Source: Chania fonticola_B (lineage in GTDB: Bacteria; Pseudomonadota; Gammaproteobacteria; Enterobacterales; Enterobacteriaceae). Taken from it: DNA of 64,000 nt. Of this stretch, positions 43,217-51,993 are shown piece after piece. A program made the translations under genes and the position numbers. Every line of letters begins with the position of its first letter. Position 1 is the first letter of the stretch. The notes under the pieces were generated by a model. The model saw only the letters and a program-made list of their open reading frames with translations, made no database searches and was not told the DNA's origin. The stretch lies in the NCBI RefSeq assembly GCF_048537545.1, contig NZ_CP183218.1; one strand, 5' to 3'.

Positions 43217-43496
43217 GCTTGGCTACCCGCCCAAGTTGTCTATCAGCGTGATGATGGATAATTTAAAGTTTTTTGGGACATACCGATGTAGCGCAGGTGA
43301 GGACACTCAGAACGTACGTAGCCAGTCAGAATACTTCGGAGTAACCTCCCCTAAAACCCTCGGGCTTTTCATCTTATATCCCCACCTGCATTGAGCAATG
43401 AGTTTACGGCGGATTATATTAAATCCGGATAAGACTTTACATGCACTGGGAATAATCCTATCCTTATGGGTGGCATTCATTACTCAGAGGATTGAG

Positions 43497-44291
43497 ATGG
43501 TTGGTTACTATTTGATAGATAAAAAGATAGTTTACAATAATGATCACGGGGAAATTCTCAACCTTAATGAGCCAGAAGTAAAAGTAAAGCTTTCTAACCC
43601 TGCGGCTAAATGTTTACAGAAACTCATTGATGCAGATCATCAAATTGTCTCTCCAGATGAGCTTATCGATGACATTTGGGGACAGAAAGGTGTCATTGTA
43701 GGCACTAATACCCTATATCAGCATATCTATATCCTGAGAAAACACCTTTGCTCACTGGGATTAGATAAAAACATTATTAAAACAACTCCGCGCTCCGGGT
43801 TCAATATCCCGCAAGAATTTACTATTGAGCCATTTCAGGATGAAGTAGAGTACGTAAAACAAGAAGATCATCAAAAACAACAGCAACAGGTAGAAGAACA
43901 ACCGGCATTAGCAATCAATGCGTCCCCCCCCCAAAAAAACAGCTTATTAAAAAGAAGTAGCACCTATTATTTAGTGATAGCCTCCACCCTCATTATTGTT
44001 TCATTACTTTATGTTTACAACACTAAAAACCCACCAATAATAAATTACTCATTAATGGGGAAATATCAACACTGTAATATCTATCAGAAAGATGGAAAAT
44101 TCACCTTATTATATATCAAATCAAAAATTGATAAGCACAAGATGCAGTGCGATAAAGTAGGGAACCAGTCTTTGTATTATTTTGGAAATTCCGAGATTAA
44201 AAGGGAATCTATTTTCATATGTGATAATCGCATTGATGGTGATGCTAGAAGTAATTGTAAATCATATCATTGGTCTGGCTATGAAAACTAA
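43497..44291 (+). CDS. MarT/CadC-like membrane-bound winged-helix regulator
   Basis: A 264-residue one-component regulator. The N-terminal OmpR-type winged helix (about residues 20-105) includes ELIDDIWGQKGVIVGTNTLY and IYILRKHLCSLG, ending TTPRSGFNI. A Gln-rich linker (QKQQQQVEEQ) and one TM segment (STYYLVIASTLIIVSLLYVY, about 162-181) lead to a roughly 80-residue periplasmic domain with four cysteines. The ATG at 43497 is preferred because AGAGG lies about 6 bases upstream; the frame is open from 43398. The last 11 bp overlap a FidL-like gene, the arrangement of Salmonella marT-fidL. DNA is AT-rich relative to the neighbours, suggesting transfer. Targets are unknown. Confidence 0.82.
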   Translation: MVGYYLIDKKIVYNNDHGEILNLNEPEVKVKLSNPAAKCLQKLIDADHQIVSPDELIDDIWGQKGVIVGTNTLYQHIYILRKHLCSLGLDKNIIKTTPRSGFNIPQEFTIEPFQDEVEYVKQEDHQKQQQQVEEQPALAINASPPQKNSLLKRSSTYYLVIASTLIIVSLLYVYNTKNPPIINYSLMGKYQHCNIYQKDGKFTLLYIKSKIDKHKMQCDKVGNQSLYYFGNSEIKRESIFICDNRIDGDARSNCKSYHWSGYEN

Positions 44292-44780
44292 ATCCATCAT
44301 TTCATTAGCAATGCTAATATGTGCCATCCTGGCCATAGCGTATTATTTTTTTACTCAGAAAACAAAACAGAAAGTATCTCTTGCGAATCTAAACTTTATT
44401 TGAAATTTGACGTCCCAAAACCTGGATTAGTCGCCAATTATAATATTTCAATAGACTTAAAAGGCGATAGCAGTAAAGATGATGGAAGAGGTAAATTTTC
44501 AGTAACTGCAAACTATTATGATGGGCAGAAAACGTACTATATCAGGCGTGATATCATTGTCAGCTACCAAGTTGACGATAATGGGTTGTATTTTTTTAAA
44601 ACCCTTTATATCAACAAATATGCCCGAGACACCATTCCTGAAAATATTGAAAAACGCCTTGTGCCAGATGTTTATTCCAAAGTAAACAGTTTGTCAAGCT
44701 ACGCCATACGCCCGGCAGGTAAGCAAGGGTATTTTATCTATGATCCCGATATTCCGATCTTGTACTGTAATCGGTTATAA
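44281..44780 (+). pseudogene. FidL-like membrane protein, frame split at a T7 run
   Basis: The ATG at 44281 begins MKTKSIISLAMLICAILAIA, an N-terminal TM anchor, and continues to a stop at 44401-44403 (40 residues). The expected FidL-like domain is in the -1 frame: SENKTESISCESKLYLKFDV through SSYAIRPAGKQGYF to 44780. The frames join exactly at seven Ts, 44346-44352, read as T-TTT-TTT in the first frame. An eighth T, or a -1 slip there, gives one protein of about 165 residues. So this is either a recent null mutation, a phase-variable tract, programmed frameshifting, or a base-call error. It overlaps the MarT-like gene, as fidL does in Salmonella. Confidence 0.72.
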
Positions 44781-44829
44781 CCGGACAACCTTTTGTAGAT
44801 GGACTCGAGATACATCGCCTGTCCATGAA

Positions 44830-44865
44830 GCCAATATTCTCACCGTTAAGGTGAGTAATATTGGC
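44830..44865. terminator. long hairpin between fidL-like gene and uraA
   Basis: GCCAATATTCTCACC (44830-44844) pairs with GGTGAG-T-AATATTGGC (44850-44865), 15 base pairs with one bulged T and a GTTAA loop. It separates the convergent fidL-like and uraA genes. Confidence 0.72.
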
Positions 44866-44902
44866 ATAATCAATGGCCAGCAGGCTAATAGGCCTTTATG
44901 GG

Positions 44903-46192
44903 TTATTTTTGATCCAGTCGCTCTTCTGGCACATCGATCACTTCTTCTTCCTTGCGGTACAGGCTGATCAGTTTGAACAGCAGGCTCAGGCCGACGCCAA
45001 CGATGGTCGCCAGCGCCATACCTTTCAGCTCCGCTGCACCGATATGCACTTTCGCGCCGCTAACGCCAATAATCAGGATCACCGAAGTCAGGATCAGGTT
45101 CTGCGCCTTGTTGTAATCCACCTTGGATTCGATCAATACGCGGATACCCGAAGCGCCAATTACACCATACAGCAACAGGGAAACACCGCCCATTACCGGC
45201 ACCGGTACCACCTGGATCGCCGCCGCCAGCTTGCCTACGCAGGAAAGCAGAATGGCCAGAATAGCCGCGCCGCCGATCACCCAGGTGCTATAAACCTTGG
45301 TGATGGCCATGACACCGATGTTCTCACCATAGGTGGTGTTAGGCGTAGAGCCGAAGAAGCCGGAGATCACGGTAGAAATCCCGTTGGCAAACATTGAGCG
45401 GTGCAGGCCCGGATCGCGCAACAGGTCTTTCTTGACGATGTTCGCCGTGACGACCAGGTGACCAACGTGCTCGGCAATCACCACCAAAGCCGCAGGCAGA
45501 ATGGTGAAGATAGCAAACCACTCAAAGCGTGGCGTGTAGAAGGTCGGCAGGGCAAACCAGTGCGCGTCACGGATTGGTGTCAGATCTACCACCCCCATAA
45601 AGAACGACAGTGCATAGCCTACCAACACCCCGATCAGTATCGGGATAATCGCCAGGAAGCCGCGGAACAGCACCGAGCCCAATACGGTAACACCCAGCGT
45701 CACCAGTGAAATCGTGATGGTTGTGCTATCTGCGGAGGTGCCTTCCGCCGGTAATAGCCCGGCCATATTGGCCGCCACGCCCGCCAGTTCCAAACCGATG
45801 ACGGCAACGATTGCGCCCATCGCCGCAGGCGGGAACATCACGTCCAGCCAGCCGGTTCCGGCCTTCTTGACGATCAGCGCCACCAGGCAGAACAGCACGC
45901 CACACATGATAAAACCACCCAGTGCAACCTCATACCCCAGCGGCAACAGCAGCAACACCGGTGAAATAAACGCAAAGCTGGACCCCAGATAGGCAGGTAT
46001 CTTGCCTTTACAGATAAACAGATACAGCAATGTCCCCACGCCGTTGAACAACAGCACCGTCGCCGGGTTGATCTTGAACAGGATCGGCACCAGCACGGTG
46101 GCCCCGAACATGGCAAACAAATGCTGGAAGCTGAGTGGGATGGTCTGGAACAACGGCGGGCGTTCACTAACGCCGATGGCGCGACGGGTCAT
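44903..46192 (-). CDS. uraA: uracil:H+ symporter UraA
   Basis: A 429-residue NAT/NCS2 permease with 14 TM segments, same length as E. coli UraA. It imports uracil with protons across the inner membrane. MTRRAIGVSERPPLFQTIPL marks the start; AEHVGHLVVTANIVKKDLLR and GSTPNTTYGENIGVMAITKV hold the substrate Glu and His residues. The ATG at 46192 is set by identity with E. coli; an upstream 19-residue extension is rejected. It follows upp with a terminator hairpin between them. Confidence 0.97.
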   Translation of the reverse strand: MTRRAIGVSERPPLFQTIPLSFQHLFAMFGATVLVPILFKINPATVLLFNGVGTLLYLFICKGKIPAYLGSSFAFISPVLLLLPLGYEVALGGFIMCGVLFCLVALIVKKAGTGWLDVMFPPAAMGAIVAVIGLELAGVAANMAGLLPAEGTSADSTTITISLVTLGVTVLGSVLFRGFLAIIPILIGVLVGYALSFFMGVVDLTPIRDAHWFALPTFYTPRFEWFAIFTILPAALVVIAEHVGHLVVTANIVKKDLLRDPGLHRSMFANGISTVISGFFGSTPNTTYGENIGVMAITKVYSTWVIGGAAILAILLSCVGKLAAAIQVVPVPVMGGVSLLLYGVIGASGIRVLIESKVDYNKAQNLILTSVILIIGVSGAKVHIGAAELKGMALATIVGVGLSLLFKLISLYRKEEEVIDVPEERLDQK

Positions 46193-46282
46193 GGGGTGTT
46201 TTTCCTCTGAGTTAGTATCAGTTGTGTTAGCTTGGTGATTAATACCCAATGGATTGCCAGTGTTAGCAATCCAAAGGGCATT

Positions 46283-46307
46283 AAAAAGCCGACTCTCAGG
46301 TCGGCTT
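46283..46307 (-). terminator. intrinsic terminator/attenuator between upp and uraA
   Basis: Minus strand: AAGCCGAC-CTGAGA-GTCGGCTT followed by TTTAA (46307-46283). It would stop or reduce read-through from upp into uraA. Confidence 0.82.
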
Positions 46308-46312
46308 ATTTA

Positions 46313-46939
46313 TTATTTGGTACCAAATATCTTATCGCCTGCATCACCCAGGCCAGGCACGATGTACCCTTTGTCATTCAGACATTGATCGATCGACGCG
46401 GTATACAGCTCAACATCTGGATGCGCTTTCTCCAGCGCGGCGATCCCTTCAGGAGCGGCGACCAGCACCAACACCTTGATGCTGCTGCAACCGGCTTTCT
46501 TCAGCAGGTCGATAGTGGCGATCATCGAACCACCGGTAGCCAGCATTGGGTCAACCACCAGCGCCATGCGCTCGTCAATGTTGGAAACCAGTTTCTGGAA
46601 ATAAGGGACCGGCTCCAGGGTTTCTTCATCACGATAAACCCCAACCACGCTGATACGAGCACTCGGAACGTGCTCCAGCACCCCTTCCATCATGCCCAGA
46701 CCGGCACGCAGGATAGGCACTACGGTAATTTTTTTCCCTTTAATCTGCTCAACTTCAACCGGCCCACACCAGCCTTCGATGGTAACTTTCTCTGTCACCA
46801 GATCGGCGGTCGCTTCATAGGTCAGCAAACTACCCACTTCAGAAGCCAGCTCACGGAAGCGTTTGGTGCTGATATCGTGTTCGCGCATCAGACCAAGCTT
46901 GTGCTTAACCAGCGGGTGTTTCACCTCAACGATCTTCAT
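46313..46939 (-). CDS. upp: uracil phosphoribosyltransferase Upp
   Basis: A 208-residue enzyme converting uracil and PRPP to UMP in pyrimidine salvage. MKIVEVKHPLVKHKLGLMRE at the start and the PRPP loop VVDPMLATGGSMIATI are diagnostic; length equals E. coli. Two ATGs are adjacent (46942, 46939); the second matches E. coli and is 7 bases from AGGAG. It is divergent from purM across about 255 bp with a PurR box, as in E. coli. Confidence 0.97.
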   Translation of the reverse strand: MKIVEVKHPLVKHKLGLMREHDISTKRFRELASEVGSLLTYEATADLVTEKVTIEGWCGPVEVEQIKGKKITVVPILRAGLGMMEGVLEHVPSARISVVGVYRDEETLEPVPYFQKLVSNIDERMALVVDPMLATGGSMIATIDLLKKAGCSSIKVLVLVAAPEGIAALEKAHPDVELYTASIDQCLNDKGYIVPGLGDAGDKIFGTK

Positions 46940-47093
46940 CATTTTTCTCCTATTAAGGTGGTTGACGGCCAAAAAAATCGCCGGATTATACCGCCTTTTG
47001 CTCCCGACGCCACTACCAATAGCCGGATCGAGATCAACAAAAGAGTGATCAACAGTATAGAAGACGAAAAGTTCGAGCGGGCTCACATGGTTC

Positions 47094-47109
47094 TCGCAAA
47101 CGTTTGCTT
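47094..47109 (+). promoter_or_regulatory. PurR box at the purM promoter
   Basis: TCGCAAACGTTTGCTT contains the perfect palindrome GCAAACGTTTGC of the PurR operator. TTAGAAT about 6 bp downstream could be the purM -10 box, so PurR would overlap the promoter. Confidence 0.88.
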
Positions 47110-47194
47110 GCGCTGTTAGAATTGCCGCGCCTGGTTCCGGCATCACCGCCGGAAGCACCGTTCTCAAACCGCAAACCGTCGTGGGGATCGCGCA

Positions 47195-48232
47195 GTGACC
47201 GACAAAACCTCTCTCAGCTATAAAGACGCAGGTGTCGATATCGATGCTGGCAACGCATTGGTAGACCGCATCAAAGGTGTAGTGAAACAGACCCGCCGCC
47301 CGGAAGTCATGGGTGGGCTGGGCGGTTTTGGCGCCCTGTGCGCGTTGCCGCAGAAATACCGCGAGCCGATACTGGTTTCCGGCACCGACGGCGTGGGCAC
47401 CAAGCTGCGTCTGGCAATGGATTTAAAACGCCACGACACCATCGGTATCGATCTGGTGGCGATGTGCGTTAACGATCTGGTGGTTCAGGGCGCTGAGCCG
47501 CTGTTCTTCCTCGATTACTTCGCCACCGGCAAGCTGGATGTGGATACCGCCGCCAGCGTGATCACCGGGATTGCCGAAGGCTGTAAACAATCCGGCTGTG
47601 CGTTAGTGGGTGGTGAGACCGCCGAAATGCCCGGCATGTACCACGGTGAAGACTATGACGTCGCCGGTTTCTGCGTGGGCGTGGTTGAAAAATCCGAAAT
47701 CATCGACGGCAGCAAAGTGCAGTCTGGCGATGCGCTGATCGCACTGGGCGCTTCAGGCCCGCACTCCAACGGTTATTCGCTGGTGCGCAAGATCCTGGAA
47801 GTGAGCAAGACCGACCCCACTACCACCGACCTGGCAGGCAAACCGCTGGCAGATCATCTGCTCGAGCCGACCAAGATTTACGTCAAATCGGTACTGGAAT
47901 TGATCGAGAAAGTGGAAGTGCATGCGATTGCTCACCTGACCGGTGGCGGCTTCTGGGAAAACATCCCACGCGTGCTGCCAGAAGGGATGCAGGCGGTGAT
48001 CGACGAATCTAGCTGGCAGTGGCCTGCCGTGTTTAGTTGGTTGCAGCAGGCGGGCAACGTGAGCCGCCATGAAATGTACCGTACCTTTAACTGCGGTGTC
48101 GGTATGGTGATCGCGCTGCCACAGGAGTCGGTAGAAAAAGCCATCGCCATATTGACCGCCGCGGGTGAAAAAGCCTGGCAGATTGGTAAACTGACCGCTT
48201 CTTCTGACGAACAACAAGTGGTCATCCAGTGA
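47195..48232 (+). CDS. purM: phosphoribosylformylglycinamidine cyclo-ligase PurM
   Basis: A 345-residue AIR synthetase, same length as E. coli. It closes FGAM to AIR with ATP (purine step 5). SYKDAGVDIDAGN, SGTDGVGTKLRLAMD, GGETAEMPGMYHGEDYDVAG and HLTGGGFWENIPR are the family blocks. It starts with GTG; GGGGA lies 8 bases upstream. It overlaps purN by one base (TGATG) in the purMN operon. Confidence 0.97.
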   Translation: MTDKTSLSYKDAGVDIDAGNALVDRIKGVVKQTRRPEVMGGLGGFGALCALPQKYREPILVSGTDGVGTKLRLAMDLKRHDTIGIDLVAMCVNDLVVQGAEPLFFLDYFATGKLDVDTAASVITGIAEGCKQSGCALVGGETAEMPGMYHGEDYDVAGFCVGVVEKSEIIDGSKVQSGDALIALGASGPHSNGYSLVRKILEVSKTDPTTTDLAGKPLADHLLEPTKIYVKSVLELIEKVEVHAIAHLTGGGFWENIPRVLPEGMQAVIDESSWQWPAVFSWLQQAGNVSRHEMYRTFNCGVGMVIALPQESVEKAIAILTAAGEKAWQIGKLTASSDEQQVVIQ

Positions 48233-48870
48233 TGAAAAAGATTGTGGTGTTGGTCTCCGGCCAGGGGAGTAATCTCCAGGCACTGATCGACGCCTGCCAA
48301 CAGGGCCGGATCGCCGCCACTATCGTGGCGGTACTCAGCAACAACGCACAGGCTTATGGCCTGCAGCGTGCCGAAGAGGCTGGCATTGCCGCTCAAGCGC
48401 TGGATGCCAAATCCTTTGCCGATCGCGAAGCCTTTGACGCCGCGCTGGCGCAAGCTATCGACCAATACCAACCCGATCTGGTGGTGCTGGCCGGTTATAT
48501 GCGCATTCTCAGCAACGCGTTTGTGCAGCGCTATGCCGGGCGCATGCTGAATATCCACCCTTCCCTGCTGCCGAAATACCCCGGGTTGCATACCCATCGC
48601 CAAGCTATCGACAACGGCGATGCCGAGCATGGCACTTCGGTACATTTCGTCACGGAGCAGCTCGACGGTGGCCCGGTGATCCTGCAAGCCAAGGTGCCGA
48701 TCTTCCCCGGTGACGAGGAAGATGAGGTCATTGAGCGGGTGCAAACCCAGGAACACACCATATACCCTCTGGTGGTGAGCTGGTTTATCGAAGGGCGGCT
48801 GGCAATGCGCGACAACGCTGCCTGGCTGGATGGTGAACGCCTGCCAGCACAAGGCTATGCCGCCGACTGA
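48232..48870 (+). CDS. purN: phosphoribosylglycinamide formyltransferase PurN
   Basis: A 212-residue 10-formyl-THF-dependent GAR transformylase (purine step 3). VLVSGQGSNLQALID binds the phosphate, and the catalytic Asn-His-Asp set is in MLNIHPSLLPKYPG and LDGGPVI. The ATG at 48232 shares its A with the purM stop; the GTG three bases earlier is rejected. A clear terminator follows. Confidence 0.97.
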   Translation: MKKIVVLVSGQGSNLQALIDACQQGRIAATIVAVLSNNAQAYGLQRAEEAGIAAQALDAKSFADREAFDAALAQAIDQYQPDLVVLAGYMRILSNAFVQRYAGRMLNIHPSLLPKYPGLHTHRQAIDNGDAEHGTSVHFVTEQLDGGPVILQAKVPIFPGDEEDEVIERVQTQEHTIYPLVVSWFIEGRLAMRDNAAWLDGERLPAQGYAAD

Positions 48871-48891
48871 CCCGCAATTTAACCGCAAGCT

Positions 48892-48922
48892 AAACGGTGC
48901 CTTTCACGGTGCCGTTTTTTTT
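48892..48922 (+). terminator. intrinsic terminator after purN
   Basis: AAACGGTGCC and GGTGCCGTTT pair (two G-T pairs) around TTTCAC, and the stem runs into an 8-T tract ending at 48922. Confidence 0.88.
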
Positions 48923-48982
48923 CGCCTTCAATCAGCTCCTGAGGTTATACTTTTGCCAGATTAATAATACCGAGGAGAATGT

Positions 48983-49540
48983 ATGTCGAGTACCACCAAC
49001 GTCAGGCTACGCCCGCTGGAGCGCGAAGATCTGGCGTTTGTTCACCAGATGGATAACAACGCCAGCGTCATGCGCTACTGGTTCGAAGAACCCTATGAAG
49101 CCTTTGTCGAGCTTTCCGATCTGTACGATAAACACATTCACGACCAGAGCGAACGGCGTTTTATCATCGAGCATGAAGGGGCCAAAGTCGGGCTGGTTGA
49201 ACTGGTAGAGATCGACCATATTCACCGCCGCGCCGAATTCCAGATCATCATCGATCCGGCGCATCAGGGCAAAGGCTACGCCAGCACCGCCGCCAAACTG
49301 GCGATGGACTACGGCTTCTCGGTACTTAACCTGTATAAGCTGTATTTGATCGTCGATAAAGAAAACCCGAAGGCGATCCATATTTACAGCAAGCTGGGCT
49401 TTGAGGTGGAAGGCGAACTGATTGACGAATTCTTCGTTAGCGGCGCATACCGCACCGTGCTGCGCATGTGCATCTTCCAGCCGCAGTATTTGGCGAAGTT
49501 CAAGACTGCCCAGCCTGGCGATAGGCCATTGGTTAAATAG
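48983..49540 (+). CDS. speG: spermidine N-acetyltransferase SpeG
   Basis: A 185-residue GNAT enzyme that acetylates spermidine and spermine to prevent polyamine toxicity. VRLRPLEREDLAFVHQMDNN, FEEPYEAFVELSDLYDKHIH and FQIIIDPAHQGKGYASTAAK (acetyl-CoA motif) match SpeG closely. GAGGAG lies 6-7 bases before the ATG. In E. coli speG is elsewhere; here it follows purMN with its own short promoter region. Confidence 0.95.
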   Translation: MSSTTNVRLRPLEREDLAFVHQMDNNASVMRYWFEEPYEAFVELSDLYDKHIHDQSERRFIIEHEGAKVGLVELVEIDHIHRRAEFQIIIDPAHQGKGYASTAAKLAMDYGFSVLNLYKLYLIVDKENPKAIHIYSKLGFEVEGELIDEFFVSGAYRTVLRMCIFQPQYLAKFKTAQPGDRPLVK

Positions 49541-49548
49541 CAGTAAAC

Positions 49549-49570
49549 CGGGGAGATATTCCTCTCCCCG
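49549..49570. terminator. hairpin between convergent speG and DUF1993 gene
   Basis: CGGGGAGA (49549-49556) pairs with TCTCCCCG (49563-49570) around TATTCC. It has no strong T-run but lies between two stop codons. Confidence 0.6.
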
Positions 49571-49582
49571 AAAGATCCAGAA

Positions 49583-50089
49583 TTACTTCGCGCCCAGATA
49601 ATCCCATTTCCCCACTTCCACACCCTGATTACGCAGGATGTTGTAGGCGGTGGTCAGATGGAAATAAAAGTTGGGGAGGGCGAAAGTCAGCAGGAAATCT
49701 TGCGCGGTGAAGTGAAAATCACGCGTTTTGCTTTTTATCTCAATATTGCGGCCATCGGCCTCGGCGAAATCGGCCGCCTGGAAGCCCTGCACATAGGCGA
49801 TAGTTTTTTCGATACGCTGGTACAGCTCGGCAAAGCTGGCTTCGTTATCCGGCATGGACGGTACTTCCTGCCCGGCTAATCTGGCCACTGCGCCTTTGGC
49901 AGCATCGCTGGCAATCTGTACCTGCCGCAGCAGTGGAAACATATCTGGCGCCAGTCGGGCTTCTAACAGCACGCTTTCAGCCTGCTGCTTCTGCTGCAAG
50001 AACTGCTCACCTTTTTTCAGTAACGCCGACAGGATCTGCAAACCACGGACAAACTGCATTGGGGAATGGGCATAAATCGATAAAGACAT
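49583..50089 (-). CDS. DUF1993 family protein
   Basis: A 168-residue helical protein that I recognise as DUF1993 (DinB-like four-helix fold, from memory). MQFVRGLQILSALLKKGEQF starts the first helix; FHFTAQDFLLTFALPNFYFH and TTAYNILRNQGVEVGKWDYL are typical of the C-terminal half. No enzymatic role is established. It stands alone between speG and the bactofilin gene. Confidence 0.87.
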   Translation of the reverse strand: MSLSIYAHSPMQFVRGLQILSALLKKGEQFLQQKQQAESVLLEARLAPDMFPLLRQVQIASDAAKGAVARLAGQEVPSMPDNEASFAELYQRIEKTIAYVQGFQAADFAEADGRNIEIKSKTRDFHFTAQDFLLTFALPNFYFHLTTAYNILRNQGVEVGKWDYLGAK

Positions 50090-50399
50090 ACAACCTCCAG
50101 ATGTGAGTGACCAGCCATCTTACGCCGGTTGCCAGAGTATTGTCGTTGAGTTGTTTGACAGGTTGTGTCCGCGCCCAATATTCATGCACAAAATCAATTT
50201 AGCCTTAATAATCACACAAATAAACAATTTGCGTGGCCACTTCAGATTATCCTTGGTTGGTCAAGCGAGTGGTGAATTAGGCGACAATATTAGGTATCAT
50301 CACTCGCTACTACGGATAGCCTAACAGGAACCGTCACGCTGGCTGCCGCTTGGCATCCCGCACTTTCGCGGCGAATGGACTTCAAACGGCCTGAAAAAC
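50090..50399. other. 310-bp gap with an 11-bp inverted repeat
   Basis: No gene is seen. GCGAGTGGTGA (50265-50275) and TCATCACTCGC (50297-50307) are inverted copies with one mismatch and a 21-base loop, about 90 bp before the bactofilin start. It could be an operator pair or a leader hairpin. Confidence 0.5.
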
Positions 50400-51140
50400 A
50401 TGCGTAATTACAACTTATTATGGTGTATATGGGGATTATGGACGTTGTCCATCGTTCTCTGGCTGACAGGGATCAGCTTCACCGGTATCTACATAAAACG
50501 CGCGCTGCTGGCCGCCTTGGTCCTGGCACTGTTGGCAACGCTGGCGTTTATCTACAAAATAACAAGGACGAATCAAATGCTGTCATTCAATAAGAAAAAT
50601 AAAGCCGTTAATGAAGAAAAAGCGCAGGAGCTGATCGATCAGCCCGTGCCTCAGCCGGTTGCTCACTCTGAGCCAAACACCCTGCCTGAAGTTGCCGACG
50701 CCATTAAGCCAATCCGTGCCAAGAAAGACACCTTTATCTCCAATGGTGCACTGTTCACCGGCGTGATCGAAGGCGATGGCAATATCATTGTCGAAGGTCG
50801 GGTTGAGGGAAACATCATTTGCAGCCACATGGTGCGTATTGAAACCAGCGGCCATGTCAAAGGCGAGATCCGCGCCCAGCAGATCATGATCAATGGCCCG
50901 GTTGAAGGCCGTTGCTTCGCCGACTCGCTGTCAATCCAGCCTAAGGGCAGCATGCGCGGGGATATTTTCGCCGACGAAATCTCCATCGAGAAAGGCGGCC
51001 TGTTTATTGGCCAGTCGCAGCTGATGCAAAAAACGCCTCCTCAGGCCCAGCCCTCTCAGGCAAAAGTGACCGCGCTGAAAAAGGTTGAACCTGAACAGCA
51101 GGAACAACCGACCCCGCAGCCGAGCAAGCATGCCAATTAA
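50400..51140 (+). CDS. membrane-anchored bactofilin
   Basis: A 246-residue protein. Two TM segments (about residues 7-26 and 34-52) precede a linker and a bactofilin domain (about 105-205) of short beta-helix turns: GNIIVEGRVEGNIICSHMVR, IETSGHVKGEI, QIMINGPVEG and SIQPKGSMRGDIFADEISIE. The tail is rich in Pro and Gln. Bactofilins polymerise into filaments without nucleotide and organise cell-wall or polar proteins; a two-TM form would assemble at the inner membrane. It is a single gene, convergent with pstB 12 bp away. Its partner is not evident. Confidence 0.88.
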   Translation: MRNYNLLWCIWGLWTLSIVLWLTGISFTGIYIKRALLAALVLALLATLAFIYKITRTNQMLSFNKKNKAVNEEKAQELIDQPVPQPVAHSEPNTLPEVADAIKPIRAKKDTFISNGALFTGVIEGDGNIIVEGRVEGNIICSHMVRIETSGHVKGEIRAQQIMINGPVEGRCFADSLSIQPKGSMRGDIFADEISIEKGGLFIGQSQLMQKTPPQAQPSQAKVTALKKVEPEQQEQPTPQPSKHAN

Positions 51141-51152
51141 GCTCCTCGCCCG

Positions 51153-51965
51153 TCAACCATAGCGGCCAGTGATGTAATCCTCTGTGCGGCGTTGGCGTGG
51201 CGAAGTGAAAATCGCGTCGGTATCGTTATATTCCACCAGCGTCCCCTGGTGGATAAACGCCGTATAGTCGGAAACCCGCGCGGCCTGCTGCATGTTGTGA
51301 GTCACCAGCACCACGCTGTAGCGCTGTTTCAGCACCGAAATCAACTCCTCGATGGTTAAGGTGGAAATCGGATCCAGCGCAGAGGTCGGCTCATCAAGCA
51401 GCAACACTTCCGGTTCAACCGCGATCGCCCGTGCAATCACCAACCGTTGTTGTTGGCCGCTGGACAGGCGGAACGCATTTTCCCGTAGCCGATCTTTCAC
51501 CTCGTGCCACAGCGCGGCGGCACGCAAGGATCGCTCTACGGCTTCATCCAGAATACGCCTGTCGCGGACGCCCTGTAAGCGCAGGCCGTAAACCACGTTT
51601 TCGTAGATCGATTTCGGGAACGGGTTGGGCCTCTGGAATACCATGCCCACGCGCCGCCGCAATGCGGCAACGTCAATCTGCGGGCCGGAAATGGTTTCGC
51701 CATTAAGCTGCAGTTCGCCGTCAATCCGGCAGCGATCCACCAGATCGTTCATCCGGTTAAAGCAGCGCAACAGCGTCGACTTGCCGCAGCCAGAAGGGCC
51801 GATCAGCGCCGTCACCCGGTGTTTGGGAATGCGCAGGGAAATATTGTGCAGCACCTGCTTGTCACCATAAAACAGATCCAGACCGTTGACCGCCAGCGCG
51901 GTATGCTCATCGGCCAACTGCTGGACATCCAACCGGGGTAGGCTGCCCGGCGTTATCAGACTCAT
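51153..51965 (-). CDS. pstB: phosphate ABC transporter ATPase PstB
   Basis: A 270-residue ATPase. Walker A is IGPSGCGKSTLL, the signature FRLSSGQQQRLVIARAIAVE and Walker B EVLLLDEPTSALDPIST; the PstB-specific CFNRMNDLV and FTSPRQRRTEDYITGRYG are present. It powers high-affinity phosphate uptake. It is the last gene of pstC-pstA-pstB, 28 bp after pstA. No phoU follows and no pstS precedes, so the set must borrow or do without them. Confidence 0.96.
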   Translation of the reverse strand: MSLITPGSLPRLDVQQLADEHTALAVNGLDLFYGDKQVLHNISLRIPKHRVTALIGPSGCGKSTLLRCFNRMNDLVDRCRIDGELQLNGETISGPQIDVAALRRRVGMVFQRPNPFPKSIYENVVYGLRLQGVRDRRILDEAVERSLRAAALWHEVKDRLRENAFRLSSGQQQRLVIARAIAVEPEVLLLDEPTSALDPISTLTIEELISVLKQRYSVVLVTHNMQQAARVSDYTAFIHQGTLVEYNDTDAIFTSPRQRRTEDYITGRYG

Positions 51966-51993
51966 TTGGCGCTCCCCAAAAGATTCAATCTTG

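Noticed and set aside
46232..47119. 295-codon plus-strand frame opposite upp
   Set aside because: Antisense to upp, crosses the upp-uraA terminator and ends within the purM control region; not credible.
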